The translations under genes were made by a program, and so were the position numbers. A model generated the notes under the pieces. That model did no database searches. It saw nothing but the letters and a program-made list of their open reading frames with translations, and had not been told where the DNA came from. From Streptomyces sp. NBC_00576 (GTDB lineage: Bacteria; Actinomycetota; Actinomycetes; Streptomycetales; Streptomycetaceae), in the NCBI RefSeq assembly GCF_036345175.1, contig NZ_CP107780.1, forward strand, positions 4,650,001 through 4,714,000: DNA of 64,000 nt, in the 5' to 3' direction. Below, piece by piece: positions 33,210 through 42,517 of the stretch. Each line of letters opens with the position of its first letter. Positions within the stretch are counted from its first letter, which is position 1.

Positions 33210-35564
33210 TCACCCCCCGGTCAACAGAAACCGCACATACCTGCCGGCGCCGAGCGCACCCCGGGTTTCCTGGCGGGCGGTCGCCAGGTCGGCCTCGACC
33301 CGTGTCCGTTCCGCCCCCGCACCGGCCAACTGCTTCTGCCGTTGGAGGAGTTCCGCCCGTTTGCGCTGCGTGTCCATCGCCCGCTGCTGGCGTTGCCCCA
33401 TCAGGCGACCCCGTTCGTCGGTGATCCGTTGCTGCAACGCGGCCTTCCTCTGCTGGGCCTCGCCCTCCGCCTGCTTGATCTCCGTCTGGTGGGTCCCCCG
33501 GAGTGCGGCGATGTCCGCCTTGATCTGGGCCTTGGCCGCCGGCGGCACCGTCGTGGGTGCGGATGCCCTGGCCCGGCGCTCCAGACCCTGCCGCCAGTCG
33601 CTGAGGACGGCGGCCCGGGCCTCGCCGATGCCGGGCACCCGGATCCGCTGACCGCCGGGGCCGACCAGGAACACCACGGACGGGTTGTGGGAGAAGTCCA
33701 CGCCGATGAAGTCCGCCGCGCTTCGGATGCCCGCGTCCTGGAGCGCCTGCACCATCTTGCTGCCCATGTTGTTGAGCGACAGCGCCCCCTGGATCGACGT
33801 GCTGCGCAGCTTGTCCTGGATGTGCGCCCTGATCGCGGGCTCCAGCGCCTTGTCGATCCGCCGCTGCTCATTCGCCGCCAGCCCCACCAGCTGCTGCTGG
33901 GCCTGGTCCGTACGACGGTTGAGGTCCATGGTGATACGGGCCTGGCCGTCACGCAGCTCGATCTGCAGTGCCTGGACGCGCTGGTCCGAGGCCGTGTTGT
34001 CCTTGGCGAGGGCGTCGTCGAGGACGCGGATCTCCTTCTCCAGGCGCTGATGGGCGCCCGCCGGGTCGGCCAGTTCACGGGAGCGCCGTTTCAGGTCGCG
34101 CACCCGTTTCCGCGCCGCCCGGTACTCGGGGCGCCGGCGTCGCGCGTACCCGACCAGGGCGGCGGAGGTGAGCAGGGCCAGGCCCTGTGCCGCGGGCAGG
34201 ACGTCCACGGGCTGGGCCGCCGCGAGGACCAGCGCACCCGGGGCGGACGTACTGAGCAGCGCGCCGACGGCCGCGAGCAGGTCACCGGCGCTGCGCCCGC
34301 CGAACCCGGGGAGTCCGGCAGCGGCGGGCTGCCGCACCGGGGGCGGGGTGGACGCGGAGGTGGGGACCGGAGTTATGGCCACGCGCCCCGCCATCCAGGC
34401 CGGCACCCCGGACGCGGGTGCCCCGGACGGGGTCGGCGTCCAGGACGTGACCGTGGGACGGCCGCCGCCCAGGCCGCCTCCGGCCCCGTAGCCCCCCGTA
34501 CCAGCCCCTGTTCCCGCACCCGATGCTGATGCCGATGCCGATGCCGTCCGTTGCGCCGGGAGCTTCACGGCGTCGGCGGTCAGGGGCGGCAGGGCGGACG
34601 CCGGCCTGCCGAGGAAGCCCTTGACCCGGCCGGCCACGTCCCGTACCCGCTCGTCCGGGTGGCTCAGCAGGACGGGCCAGGCCAGCGAGGTCGCCGGTTC
34701 CTTGAAGTCCGCCTCGGACAGGATCAGGAACTCACCATGTCTGTCGTGGAGTTGGGTCCAGAGACCGGGGTCCGTGGCGACGGCGAGCAGGGCCAGTTCG
34801 ATGGTCCAGGCGGAGAAGCGGTCCATGGCGGGGCCGTAGTCGGCGGCCGTACGGGAGGGCGACTGGTAGTTGCGGTGGCCGTTCTCGGTCGCCTGCTCGC
34901 CGCGCAGGGCGGGGACGTACATGCCGTCGTAGTCGACGAGCCGGAAGGTTCCGTCGGCGGCCACGAGGAGGTTGCCGTGCTGGAGGTCGCCATGGGCGAT
35001 GCCGTTCTGCTCCAGGTCTGCGGTCATGGCCAGGAAGCGGTCGGCGAGTGTGTGCAGGGCGGCCGGGTCGTGGAGGTTGCGTTCGATCCAGCTGATGAGT
35101 CCGGTGCCCTGGGCCCAGGTCATCTTGACCGCCGGGTACCACTCCCGCCCGACCAGAACTCCCTGTTCCAGGAAGTCGAACCCGACCGGCCATGGCTGCG
35201 ACAGACCACCCGCGCCAGAGCCACCGATTCCACCAGGTCCACCAAGTCCGCCGAGTGCCGAGCTGATGGCGGAGTAGCGCTTGCCCAGCGTCGCGCTGTC
35301 CCGGGTGAAGCATTTCAGCGCGTACCGCTGACCGTCCTTTGACGTGATGTCGAAGACGCTGGCGAAGTTCCCGGAGATCGCCTTCGGGCCCCAGGCCGGG
35401 CTCTGCTGGATCCTGCCGTGCTTCAAGTCCGGGTCGCTGAAGCACAGTTCGGGGTGTTGCAACGCCTCCGCGTAGTTCGCGCCCGTCGGAAACCTCCGGA
35501 CCGGTCCGGTACCGGGGTCGCGTCCGGGGTCGTGACCGGGACGACCGCCGCGGGACACCGCCAT
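33210..35564 (-). CDS. Protein kinase-like protein with helix-hairpin-helix C-terminus (TerY-P triad kinase)
   Basis: 784 aa, ATG with GAGGGGAGG upstream. The N-terminal kinase-like domain (about residues 55-320) has a glycine-loop-like ISGNFASVFDI, the VAIK-type Lys in YALKCF, catalytic-loop variant IAHGDLQHGNLLV and metal-binding variant LVDYDGMYVP. A low-complexity Gly/Ala/Pro linker (350-430) and a hydrophobic segment (about 435-480) follow. Then come a long coiled coil (YRAARKRVRDLKRRSRELADPAGAHQ and on), a helix-hairpin-helix region (SIQGALSLNNMGSKMVQALQDAGI ... RVPGIGEARAAVL) and a second coiled coil. It follows the PP2C and vWA genes. This is the kinase-HhH member of the vWA/PP2C/kinase triads described with tellurite-resistance (Ter) systems. 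Confidence 0.82.
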   Translation of the reverse strand: MAVSRGGRPGHDPGRDPGTGPVRRFPTGANYAEALQHPELCFSDPDLKHGRIQQSPAWGPKAISGNFASVFDITSKDGQRYALKCFTRDSATLGKRYSAISSALGGLGGPGGIGGSGAGGLSQPWPVGFDFLEQGVLVGREWYPAVKMTWAQGTGLISWIERNLHDPAALHTLADRFLAMTADLEQNGIAHGDLQHGNLLVAADGTFRLVDYDGMYVPALRGEQATENGHRNYQSPSRTAADYGPAMDRFSAWTIELALLAVATDPGLWTQLHDRHGEFLILSEADFKEPATSLAWPVLLSHPDERVRDVAGRVKGFLGRPASALPPLTADAVKLPAQRTASASASASGAGTGAGTGGYGAGGGLGGGRPTVTSWTPTPSGAPASGVPAWMAGRVAITPVPTSASTPPPVRQPAAAGLPGFGGRSAGDLLAAVGALLSTSAPGALVLAAAQPVDVLPAAQGLALLTSAALVGYARRRRPEYRAARKRVRDLKRRSRELADPAGAHQRLEKEIRVLDDALAKDNTASDQRVQALQIELRDGQARITMDLNRRTDQAQQQLVGLAANEQRRIDKALEPAIRAHIQDKLRSTSIQGALSLNNMGSKMVQALQDAGIRSAADFIGVDFSHNPSVVFLVGPGGQRIRVPGIGEARAAVLSDWRQGLERRARASAPTTVPPAAKAQIKADIAALRGTHQTEIKQAEGEAQQRKAALQQRITDERGRLMGQRQQRAMDTQRKRAELLQRQKQLAGAGAERTRVEADLATARQETRGALGAGRYVRFLLTGG

Positions 35565-35630
35565 TTACGCCTCCCCTCTCGCCACCATCCGGAAGAACTC
35601 CGCACCGTCATACGGATATACGGATGAACG

Positions 35631-36479
35631 TCACACTTTCGCTCGAACGAGGGTCACATCGTCGTTGCGCATCCGGGCGCGCGCCCGCTGGTCGTCCACC
35701 CACTCGGCGAAGTCCTGCTGGCCGAACGCGGCGAAGGCCGGGAAAGCCACGGCCTGTTCAGCCTCGCCGGCTGCCTCCCGGGACAGCACCCAGGCCGCCA
35801 ACGCATCGGTGGTGAGCAGTAGTTCGTCGCCGGGCAGCAGCTCGCCGTGCGCCACCCGCATCCGTTCCGCGACCAGCCGCGCATCGTGGTTCCGGCTGCC
35901 CAGCAGCTGAGGAGTGATCCCGAACTCCTCGACCGTGCGCACCGGGAAGGATTCGAGGAGGCGCCCGTCGCGCAGCTGGAACAGACAGCTGTCGCCGAGG
36001 GCGAAGGCGTACCAGTGGCGGCGGGTCGTGCCGTCCTCCAGGACGGTGGCCCGGATCTCGGCGCCCAGCACGGTGGCGAACGCGCCTTTTTCCAGGCCGG
36101 GTTGCTCGTACCAGGTGATGGGCCTGCCCTGGGCGGCGCGCTCGGCCTGGTAGCGGGTGAGGAAGGCGTCCCAGTGCAGTGCGGAGCGCTCCATCAAGTC
36201 CCGTACGAACGTACCGAGTTCGTCCCACCAGTCACCGGCGAGCCGCATGGACTCGACGGCGTCGGCGACCAGGAGCGTGGCCCAGTCGCGGGCGAGCAGG
36301 CTCTCCGAGGCTCCGTCGGACACCGCGGCGTACAGCGACGCGACGGCCCGTCCGGCGCTGTCGACGCCCGCCTCGTCGGACTGCCAGCAGTAGGCGGCGT
36401 CCTCGCACTCCTGTTCACTGCTGCCCGACTTCGGCGTCCACAACCACTGCGCCCGCGGCAGCGCCGGGATGTCCCCCAT
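35631..36479 (-). CDS. PP2C-family serine/threonine phosphatase (TerY-P triad)
   Basis: 282 aa from the ATG at 36479, two bases after the vWA gene stop, so translation is coupled. The divergent PP2C fold shows acidic metal ligands: ECEDAAYCWQSD near residue 25, AAVSDGASESLLARDWA near 55, AFALGDSCLFQLRDGRL near 165, LLTTDALAAWVL near 222 and RNDDVTLVRAKV at the end. The extra helices around WWDELGTFVRDLMERSALHWDAFLTRYQAE match the triad subfamily rather than RsbU-type phosphatases. It should oppose the kinase encoded 66 bp downstream. Confidence 0.85.
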   Translation of the reverse strand: MGDIPALPRAQWLWTPKSGSSEQECEDAAYCWQSDEAGVDSAGRAVASLYAAVSDGASESLLARDWATLLVADAVESMRLAGDWWDELGTFVRDLMERSALHWDAFLTRYQAERAAQGRPITWYEQPGLEKGAFATVLGAEIRATVLEDGTTRRHWYAFALGDSCLFQLRDGRLLESFPVRTVEEFGITPQLLGSRNHDARLVAERMRVAHGELLPGDELLLTTDALAAWVLSREAAGEAEQAVAFPAFAAFGQQDFAEWVDDQRARARMRNDDVTLVRAKV

Positions 36480-36481
36480 GG

Positions 36482-37324
36482 TCAGCGCAGCTCCGTCGCA
36501 CGGGTGCCGATGTCGAGGAACTCCACGATGGAGACGATGTCGGCGTTGTAGACGAAGCCCCGGGTCGTCTCGCTGACGCGGTGGCCCTGCGAGGCGGCGT
36601 ACGAGCGCATGTGGCCGGGCAGGACGCTGGACATGTGGAACAGCAGCTTGGCGTACGTGTCCGGCAGCGCTTCCACGTTGTCCGGGAAGGTGATGGGGTC
36701 GCCACCGCTGCCGGAGACGTGCAGGTTGAAGAGGAGGACCGGGCCGTCGGCGGTGGCGTGGGAGGCCAGGCCGATGGCGGCGCTGGTCGGGTCGCCGTCG
36801 GTGGACTCCCCGTCGGTGAGGTTGAGGACGATGGGCGGGAAGCCGCTGGGGTGCGCGTCGACCCAGTTCGCCACCAGGGTGTCCGCGTAGCCGAGGGCGC
36901 GGGTCATGGGCGTACCCCCGTTGGTCACCGGGTCCATCCACACCGGGAACTGCACGGACGTCTCGACCAGCCCGCCGGCGCCGTCCGGCACCTTCTTGGT
37001 ACGGCTCTCCACCCGCGCCGGGTTGTTGGCGACCTCGCTCAGCGGAACGAGGTCGCGGCCGGCGAGGGCGCCCTGGTAGGCGGAGCCGACGTGCTGGTGG
37101 CCGTAGCCGATCACGGCGACGTGGAAGTAGTCGCGTACGCCTTCTTCCTTGGCGCACTTGACCGACAGTTCCGTCAGCAGCCGGTTGATGGCGTTGGACA
37201 CCACCTCGGCCCGCGGCTGTGTCGTCTCACCGCTCTCCATGGGGTCGCTCATGGAGGCCGACTGGTCCACGAGGAAGATGAAACACCCCGGGTTGGTCCG
37301 GCTGATCTCGGCGGTGTACGGCAA
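36482..37324 (-). CDS. vWA-domain protein, TerY-like
   Basis: 280 aa if the TTG at 37324 is used, giving the family's usual opening (LPYTAEISRTNPGCFIFLVD); a GTG at 37402 with GAAGG would add 26 residues. The MIDAS metal-binding motif D-x-S-x-S is intact (DQSASM, about residues 20-25), as are the second site Thr (NGGTPMTRAL) and LNLTDGESTDGD. It binds a divalent metal and acts by protein-protein contact. First gene of the vWA, PP2C and kinase-HhH triad, with 2-bp spacing to the phosphatase. No TerB/C/D genes are in this window, so the triad stands alone here. Confidence 0.83.
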   Translation of the reverse strand: MPYTAEISRTNPGCFIFLVDQSASMSDPMESGETTQPRAEVVSNAINRLLTELSVKCAKEEGVRDYFHVAVIGYGHQHVGSAYQGALAGRDLVPLSEVANNPARVESRTKKVPDGAGGLVETSVQFPVWMDPVTNGGTPMTRALGYADTLVANWVDAHPSGFPPIVLNLTDGESTDGDPTSAAIGLASHATADGPVLLFNLHVSGSGGDPITFPDNVEALPDTYAKLLFHMSSVLPGHMRSYAASQGHRVSETTRGFVYNADIVSIVEFLDIGTRATELR

Positions 37325-37522
37325 CGGACGGCCCCCGTTTTTCCATGCGGTCGCTACGCGGTCACTGTGCGTTCGCTGGGGGACAGCCGCGTTCGGCAGC
37401 ACACCTTCACAGTCCGACTACTTGGCCCCCCAAGGAAGTTCACGGTACCGGATGACCAGCGGCGCTATGGGTTTACGCCAGTTTCGCCCTCTCTTCGCCT
37501 CGCTCCATCCTCGCCTGCCCCG

Positions 37523-38782
37523 CTACGCCGGACTGCCGGGCTGCCACAGCCCGTCCGCCGTCAGGCCCAGCAGGTCGATCGCGTTCCCTCGTACGATCCG
37601 CTCCACGACGTCCGCGTCCAGATGCCCCATCTGCGCCTCGCCGACCTCGCGCGAGCCGGGCCAAGTGGAGTCGGAGTGGGGGTAGTCGGTCTCGTAGAGG
37701 ACGTTGCCGACGCCGATCGAGTCGAGGTTGCGCAGCCCGAAGGCGTCGTCGAAGAAGCAGCCGTAGACATGCTCGGCGAACAGCTCGGAGGGCGGCCGGT
37801 GGACCTTGTCGGCGACTCCGCCCCAGCCCCGGTTCTCCTCCCAGACCACGTCCGCGCGCTCCAGGATGTACGGGATCCAGCCGATCTGGCCCTCCGCATA
37901 CATGATCTTCAGCTCCGGGAAGCGTTCGAACTTGCCGCTCATCAGCCAGTCGACCATCGAGAAGCAGCAGTTGGCGAAGGTGATGGTGGAGCCGACGGCG
38001 GGCGGGGCGTCGGCGGACGTGGACGGCATACGGCTCGACGAGCCTATGTGCATCGCGATCACCGTCCCCGTCTCGGCGCACGCGGCGAGGAACGGGTCCC
38101 AGTCGTCGCCGTGGACCGAGGGCAGGCCGAGGTGCGGGGGGATCTCGGAGAAGGCGACCGCCCGGACGCCCCGGGCCGCGTTGCGCCGGACCTCGGCCGC
38201 CGCCAACTCCGCGTCCCAGAGCGGGATGAGGGTGAGCGGGATGAGACGGCCCTGCGCGGCCGGCCCGCACCACTCCTCCACCATCCAGTCGTTGTACGCG
38301 CGCACGCCGAGCAGCCCGAGTTCATGGTCCTTGGCCTCGGTGAACGTCTGGCCGCAGAAGCGCGGAAAGGTCGGGAAACAGACGGCTGACTGGACGTGGT
38401 TGATGTCCATGTCGGCCAGTCGCTGCGGGACGTCGTACGAACCGGGGCGCATCTGCTCGTACGTGATGACCTCGAGCTTGATCTCGTCCCGGTCGTAGCC
38501 GACGGCGGTGTCGAGGCGGGTGAGGGGGCGGTGCAGGTTCTCGTAGACCCACCAGTCGCCGATCGGGCCGTCGTCGCCCGGTTCGCCCATGACGGGCTTG
38601 AACCGGCCGCCGAGGAAGGACATCGACTTCAGCGGCGCGCGGACTATGCGGGGGCCGATGTCCAGGTACTTCTTCGGCAGCCGGTCCTGCCAGACGTTGG
38701 GGGGCTCCACCGTGTGGTCGTCCACCGAGATGATCTTCGGGAAGGTGCTCGTGGTCTCCGTACTCTCCACAGTCGTCTCCAT
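37523..38782 (-). CDS. Amidohydrolase-2 family metal-dependent hydrolase/decarboxylase
   Basis: 419 aa from the ATG at 38782 (no strong ribosome binding site). The TIM-barrel amidohydrolase_2 (ACMSD-like) signature is present: ISVDDHTVEPPNVWQDRLP, where DDH replaces the usual DxH; FCGQTFTEAKDHELGLLGVRAYNDWMVEEW; VIAMHIGSSS with the metal His; and LYETDYPHSDSTWPGSR with the late catalytic Asp. Members are hydrolases or nonoxidative decarboxylases in ring degradation and commonly sit beside LLM enzymes and acyl-CoA ligases. An operator of the shared type lies 22 bp upstream. Divergent from the SARP gene. Confidence 0.88.
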   Translation of the reverse strand: METTVESTETTSTFPKIISVDDHTVEPPNVWQDRLPKKYLDIGPRIVRAPLKSMSFLGGRFKPVMGEPGDDGPIGDWWVYENLHRPLTRLDTAVGYDRDEIKLEVITYEQMRPGSYDVPQRLADMDINHVQSAVCFPTFPRFCGQTFTEAKDHELGLLGVRAYNDWMVEEWCGPAAQGRLIPLTLIPLWDAELAAAEVRRNAARGVRAVAFSEIPPHLGLPSVHGDDWDPFLAACAETGTVIAMHIGSSSRMPSTSADAPPAVGSTITFANCCFSMVDWLMSGKFERFPELKIMYAEGQIGWIPYILERADVVWEENRGWGGVADKVHRPPSELFAEHVYGCFFDDAFGLRNLDSIGVGNVLYETDYPHSDSTWPGSREVGEAQMGHLDADVVERIVRGNAIDLLGLTADGLWQPGSPA

Positions 38783-38803
38783 AAGGGGCACGGTAGCGCC
38801 GAT

Positions 38804-38818
38804 CTGACGAACCGTCAG
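38804..38818. promoter_or_regulatory. Operator of CTGACGNNNCGTCAG type (amidohydrolase promoter)
   Basis: CTGACGAACCGTCAG, both 6-bp arms perfect, 22 bp upstream of the amidohydrolase start at 38782 and 166 bp from the divergent SARP gene start. Confidence 0.68.
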
Positions 38819-38983
38819 CTCCCGTGTTCGCACGTCCCTTTCTGTTGAACCCCGTGCGGAGATCGTGTGAGAACCCTGTGGTACCTCGTGCGCCGAACTG
38901 TGATCGCTGTCCCCAGAGCTGACGCACATGCCACGGACAAGGCAAACTGCTGTCCTGGTCATGAAGTTCGGCAGGGAGCGGTG

Positions 38984-41900
38984 ATGGGTGACATACCGGC
39001 TGTACCGCGGGTGCCGGCACAGCGGGATCCCAGGGATACGCCGGTGAGACCCCCGGCAGACTCTCCGGCTGATTCCCCGGCGGCGCTGCGCTTCAGCGTG
39101 CTCGGACCGGTGCGGGCCTGGCGCGACGAGGAGCCTCTGCCCACCGGATCCCCGCAGCAACGGGCGCTGCTGGCCGCGCTGTTGCTGCGCGAGGGCCGGA
39201 CGGCGACGGCCGCCGAGCTGATCGACGCGCTGTGGGGCGACGAACCGCCGTCGCAGGCGCTGGCGGCGGTACGGACGTACGCGTCACGGCTGCGGAAGGT
39301 GCTGGGCGCCTGGGTGCTGGTGAGCGAGTCCGGCGGGTACGCGATCCGTTCGCTCGCGGAGGGCGCGCTGGATCTGACGGTGGCGCAGGAACTGTCCACG
39401 GAGGCGGAGAAGGCCAAGAGCGCCGGAAATCTGTGCCATGCCCGGGACGTCCTCAACCAGGCGCTGGAGTTGTGGGACGGCAAGCCGCTGGCGGGCCTCC
39501 CGGGTCCGTACGCGGAGGCGCAGCGGGCCCGGCTGGAGGAGTGGCTCCTCCAACTCCTCGAATCCCGGCTCGACATGGACCTCGAACAGGGCTGCCACGC
39601 CGAGTCGGTCAGCGAGTTGACCGCCCTCACGGCCGAACACCCCCTCCGTGAGCGCCTGCGCGAACTGCTGATGCTGGCGCTGTACCGCAGCGGCCGGCAG
39701 GCCGAGGCCCTGGCGGTGTACGCGGACACGCGCCGCCTCCTCGCCGACGAACTCGGCGTCGACCCCCGCCCCGGCCTCAAGGAGCTGCAGCAGCGCATCC
39801 TCCAGGCGGACCCCGGGCTCGCCGAACCCTCCGCCCCGCTCGCCCCCGAACCGGCCCCCGCACTCGTCCGGCCCGCCCAACTCCCCGCCACGGTCCCGGA
39901 CTTCACGGGCCGTACGGCCTTCGTCTCCGAGCTGAGCAAGGTCCTGGCATCCGCATCGTCGGCTTCGTCGGCACAGGGCCGAGTGATGGCCGTGTCCGCG
40001 CTGGCCGGTATCGGCGGCGTGGGCAAGACGACGCTCGCCGTCCATGTGGCCCACCAGGCCCGATCCGCCTTCCCCGACGGGCAGTTGTACATCGACCTCC
40101 AGGGCGCCGGCACCCAGGCCTCCGAGCCGGAGACGGTCCTCGGCGCCTTCCTGCGCGCCCTCGGAACGGCCGACTCGGCGATCCCGGACTCCCTGGAGGA
40201 GCGCGCGGCCCTGTACCGCTCGGTACTGGACGGCCGCCGGGTCCTGGTCCTGCTGGACAACGCCCGCGACGCCGCCCAGGTACGTCCACTGCTGCCGGGC
40301 ACGGAGGGCTGCGCGGCCCTGGTCACCTCCCGGGTACGGATGGTGGACCTGGCCGGCGCCCACCTCGTCGACCTGGACGTCATGTCCCCCGAGGAGGCCC
40401 TGCAGCTGTTCACGAAGATCGTGGGCGAGGAGCGGGTCGCCGCGGAGCGCAAGGCCGCCCTGGACGTGGTGGCGGCCTGCGGTTTCCTGCCGCTGGCGAT
40501 CAGGATCGCGGCGTCCCGGCTGGCGGCGCGCAGGACGTGGACGGTGTCCGTCCTGGCGGAGAAGCTGGGCGACGAACGCCGCCGCCTGGACGAACTCCAG
40601 GCCGGCGACCTCGCGGTGAAGGCGACCTTCGAACTCGGCTACGGCGCCCTGGACCGCCAACAGGCCCGCGCGTTCCGGCTGTTGGGCCTGGCGGACGGCC
40701 CCGACATATCCCTCGCGGCGGCAGCGGCCGTACTGGACCTGCCGGTTGACGACGCGGAAGAGGTCCTCGAATCCCTGGTCGACACCTCGCTGCTGGAATC
40801 GGCGGCGCCGGGCCGCTATCGCTACCACGACCTCGTACGACTCTACGCGCGTTCCTGCGCCGAACGGGACGAACACCCGCCTGGTGAACGGGCGTCGGCC
40901 ATGTCACGCCTCCTCGACTTCTACCTCGCGACGGTCGCCGCGACCTACCGGATCCAGCGCCCCGAGGACAAACTCGTCGACCACCTGGAGCATGCGGAGT
41001 ATCCCGGGCTGACCTTCGCCGACAGCCACGCTGCGCAGGACTGGGTGCACGCGGAGGCGGTGTGCGTGCTGGCCTGCGTACGCCAGTCCGCGACCCGGCC
41101 GGACACACTGCGCCGCGCCGCCGACGTGCTCTGGGCGGCGGTCGAACTGGCCGAGTCCGGCACCAACTCCAAGGAGTACGAGGCGGTCGCGGCGATCGTG
41201 CGGGACGCGGCCCGGGAGGCCGGCTCCCCCCGTACGGAGGCCCGCGCCCTCACCACCCTGGCCTTCGTGCACCATGTCTCCGGGAGCCTCTTCGACGCGG
41301 CCGTCCAGGAGTCCGAGCGGGCAACGGAGTTGGCGCTCGCGGCAGACGACCAGTACACCGCCTGCTGGTCGTCCAACATCAGCGGCGTCGTCGCGCTCTA
41401 CCAGAGCCGGCACGACGCGGGCGAGGCCCACTTCACCCGCGCCATCGAGAGCTACCGCGCCTTCGCCGACCGACCCGGCGAGGCGAGCGCCCTGTGCAAC
41501 CTGTCCCGCATCCACCTCGCCACGGGCCGCACCGACAGCGCGGTCGCTCTCGCCCAGCAGGGCACGGCGATGTACGACGCGATGGGCCACACGGTCAGAG
41601 GGGCCAACGGCCGCTACGCGCTCGGCCTGGCGCTCACCCAGAGCGGCCAGTTGACGGAGGCCGCCGGTCATCTCGACGAGGCCCTGCGGGTGTTCCGGGA
41701 CAGCAGGCAGCGCCTGTGGGAGGGCATGACCCTGTTCCGCCTCGCCGAGGTCGATCTCGCGGCGACCCGCTCGGCCCGCGCGGCGGCCAACGCCGAGCAG
41801 GCGCTGACGGTACTGCGCGGCATCGGCGGCGAATGGCGACGCGGCAACGTCCTCACGGTCCTCGGCCGCGCCCTGCACGGCGTAGGTCAACTGGACCGCG

Positions 41901-42007
41901 CCCAGGTGTGCTGGCAGGACGCGCTCGGCATCTTCGAGTCGCTGGAGGCGCCGGAGGCGGACACGGTACGGGGGCTGCTGGGGCGGGCAACGCGCACGAA
42001 CTGCTGA
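38984..42007 (+). CDS. AfsR/SARP-family transcriptional regulator with NB-ARC and TPR domains
   Basis: 1007 aa from ATG at 38984 (GGGAGCGGTG upstream). Order: SARP winged-helix DNA-binding domain (about residues 30-110: LRFSVLGPVRAWRDEEPLPTGSPQQRALLAALLL), bacterial transcriptional activation domain (about 118-265, ending ELGVDPRPGLKELQQRIL), NB-ARC ATPase with P-loop GIGGVGKTTLAVHVA (about 342-355) and VLVLLDNARDAAQVRPLLPG, then C-terminal TPR-like repeats (about 680-1000). Same architecture as S. coelicolor AfsR, which is activated by Ser/Thr kinases and ATP binding. An AfsS-like peptide gene follows at 42238 with SARP-type repeats in its promoter. Confidence 0.92.
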   Translation: MGDIPAVPRVPAQRDPRDTPVRPPADSPADSPAALRFSVLGPVRAWRDEEPLPTGSPQQRALLAALLLREGRTATAAELIDALWGDEPPSQALAAVRTYASRLRKVLGAWVLVSESGGYAIRSLAEGALDLTVAQELSTEAEKAKSAGNLCHARDVLNQALELWDGKPLAGLPGPYAEAQRARLEEWLLQLLESRLDMDLEQGCHAESVSELTALTAEHPLRERLRELLMLALYRSGRQAEALAVYADTRRLLADELGVDPRPGLKELQQRILQADPGLAEPSAPLAPEPAPALVRPAQLPATVPDFTGRTAFVSELSKVLASASSASSAQGRVMAVSALAGIGGVGKTTLAVHVAHQARSAFPDGQLYIDLQGAGTQASEPETVLGAFLRALGTADSAIPDSLEERAALYRSVLDGRRVLVLLDNARDAAQVRPLLPGTEGCAALVTSRVRMVDLAGAHLVDLDVMSPEEALQLFTKIVGEERVAAERKAALDVVAACGFLPLAIRIAASRLAARRTWTVSVLAEKLGDERRRLDELQAGDLAVKATFELGYGALDRQQARAFRLLGLADGPDISLAAAAAVLDLPVDDAEEVLESLVDTSLLESAAPGRYRYHDLVRLYARSCAERDEHPPGERASAMSRLLDFYLATVAATYRIQRPEDKLVDHLEHAEYPGLTFADSHAAQDWVHAEAVCVLACVRQSATRPDTLRRAADVLWAAVELAESGTNSKEYEAVAAIVRDAAREAGSPRTEARALTTLAFVHHVSGSLFDAAVQESERATELALAADDQYTACWSSNISGVVALYQSRHDAGEAHFTRAIESYRAFADRPGEASALCNLSRIHLATGRTDSAVALAQQGTAMYDAMGHTVRGANGRYALGLALTQSGQLTEAAGHLDEALRVFRDSRQRLWEGMTLFRLAEVDLAATRSARAAANAEQALTVLRGIGGEWRRGNVLTVLGRALHGVGQLDRAQVCWQDALGIFESLEAPEADTVRGLLGRATRTNC

Positions 42008-42049
42008 AGGTTGCTCGGGCGTACGACATAAAACCCGAAACGGCGGGAC

Positions 42050-42071
42050 GTTCATCGTTCGTTTATCGCCG
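42050..42071 (+). promoter_or_regulatory. SARP-type direct repeats upstream of the AfsS-like gene
   Basis: GTTCATCG at 42050-42057 and GTTTATCG at 42061-42068, an 11-bp period that is the usual spacing of SARP/AfsR (and PhoP) half-sites. It lies about 170-190 bp upstream of the 42238 start and 40 bp after the regulator's stop codon. AfsR is known to activate afsS through such direct repeats; use here is inferred. Confidence 0.55.
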
Positions 42072-42237
42072 TCCGGCAGGCTCGTCCCTGTCGAGCCGTC
42101 GCGTCGGGGGGCAGGCGGAACGACAGAGGGCCGGACCTCTTATGGTGAACCGGCCCAGGGCCCGTCCCGCAGTCCGCGGGGGAGTCGCGGGGCGGGCCCC
42201 TCAGTCCACCGGTCACCATTACAGGGGAGACAGCAAG

Positions 42238-42435
42238 ATGAGCGACCAAATCAAGCCGACCGACGTCCACGCGACGAGCGAGCCGGCCACCGCCACCCTG
42301 GACGACGTCCACGCGACGACCGAACCGGCCAAGAAGTCCAAGGCCACGGCGACGATCCTGGGCGACGTCCACGCCACGACGGAACCGACCACCGCCAAGC
42401 CGAACGACGTCCACGCGACGGACGAACCGGCCTGA
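42238..42435 (+). CDS. AfsS-like (sigma-like) repeat peptide
   Basis: 65 aa, ATG with GGGGAGA upstream. Four imperfect copies of D-V-H-A-T-x-E-P-[AT] (DVHATSEPA, DVHATTEPA, DVHATTEPT, DVHATDEPA) spaced by Thr/Lys-rich linkers. S. coelicolor AfsS is a 63-aa sigma-like protein with comparable TLDNHAPSE repeats, made under AfsR control and acting as a pleiotropic stimulator of antibiotic production. Position right after an AfsR-like gene and behind SARP-type repeats supports the same role, though the repeat consensus differs. No membrane or export signal. Confidence 0.72.
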   Translation: MSDQIKPTDVHATSEPATATLDDVHATTEPAKKSKATATILGDVHATTEPTTAKPNDVHATDEPA

Positions 42436-42480
42436 GCCACCGGCTCCAACACTCCAACAGACGTACACCTGCACGGGGAA

Positions 42481-42517
42481 CGACCGCGGCGGCGCGGAGG
42501 GGGAGCCGCCGCGGTCG
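42481..42517. terminator. Terminator after the AfsS-like gene
   Basis: Perfect 13-bp stem CGACCGCGGCGGC (42481-42493) with GCCGCCGCGGTCG (42505-42517) and an 11-base loop, 46 bp past the stop codon. Confidence 0.72.
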
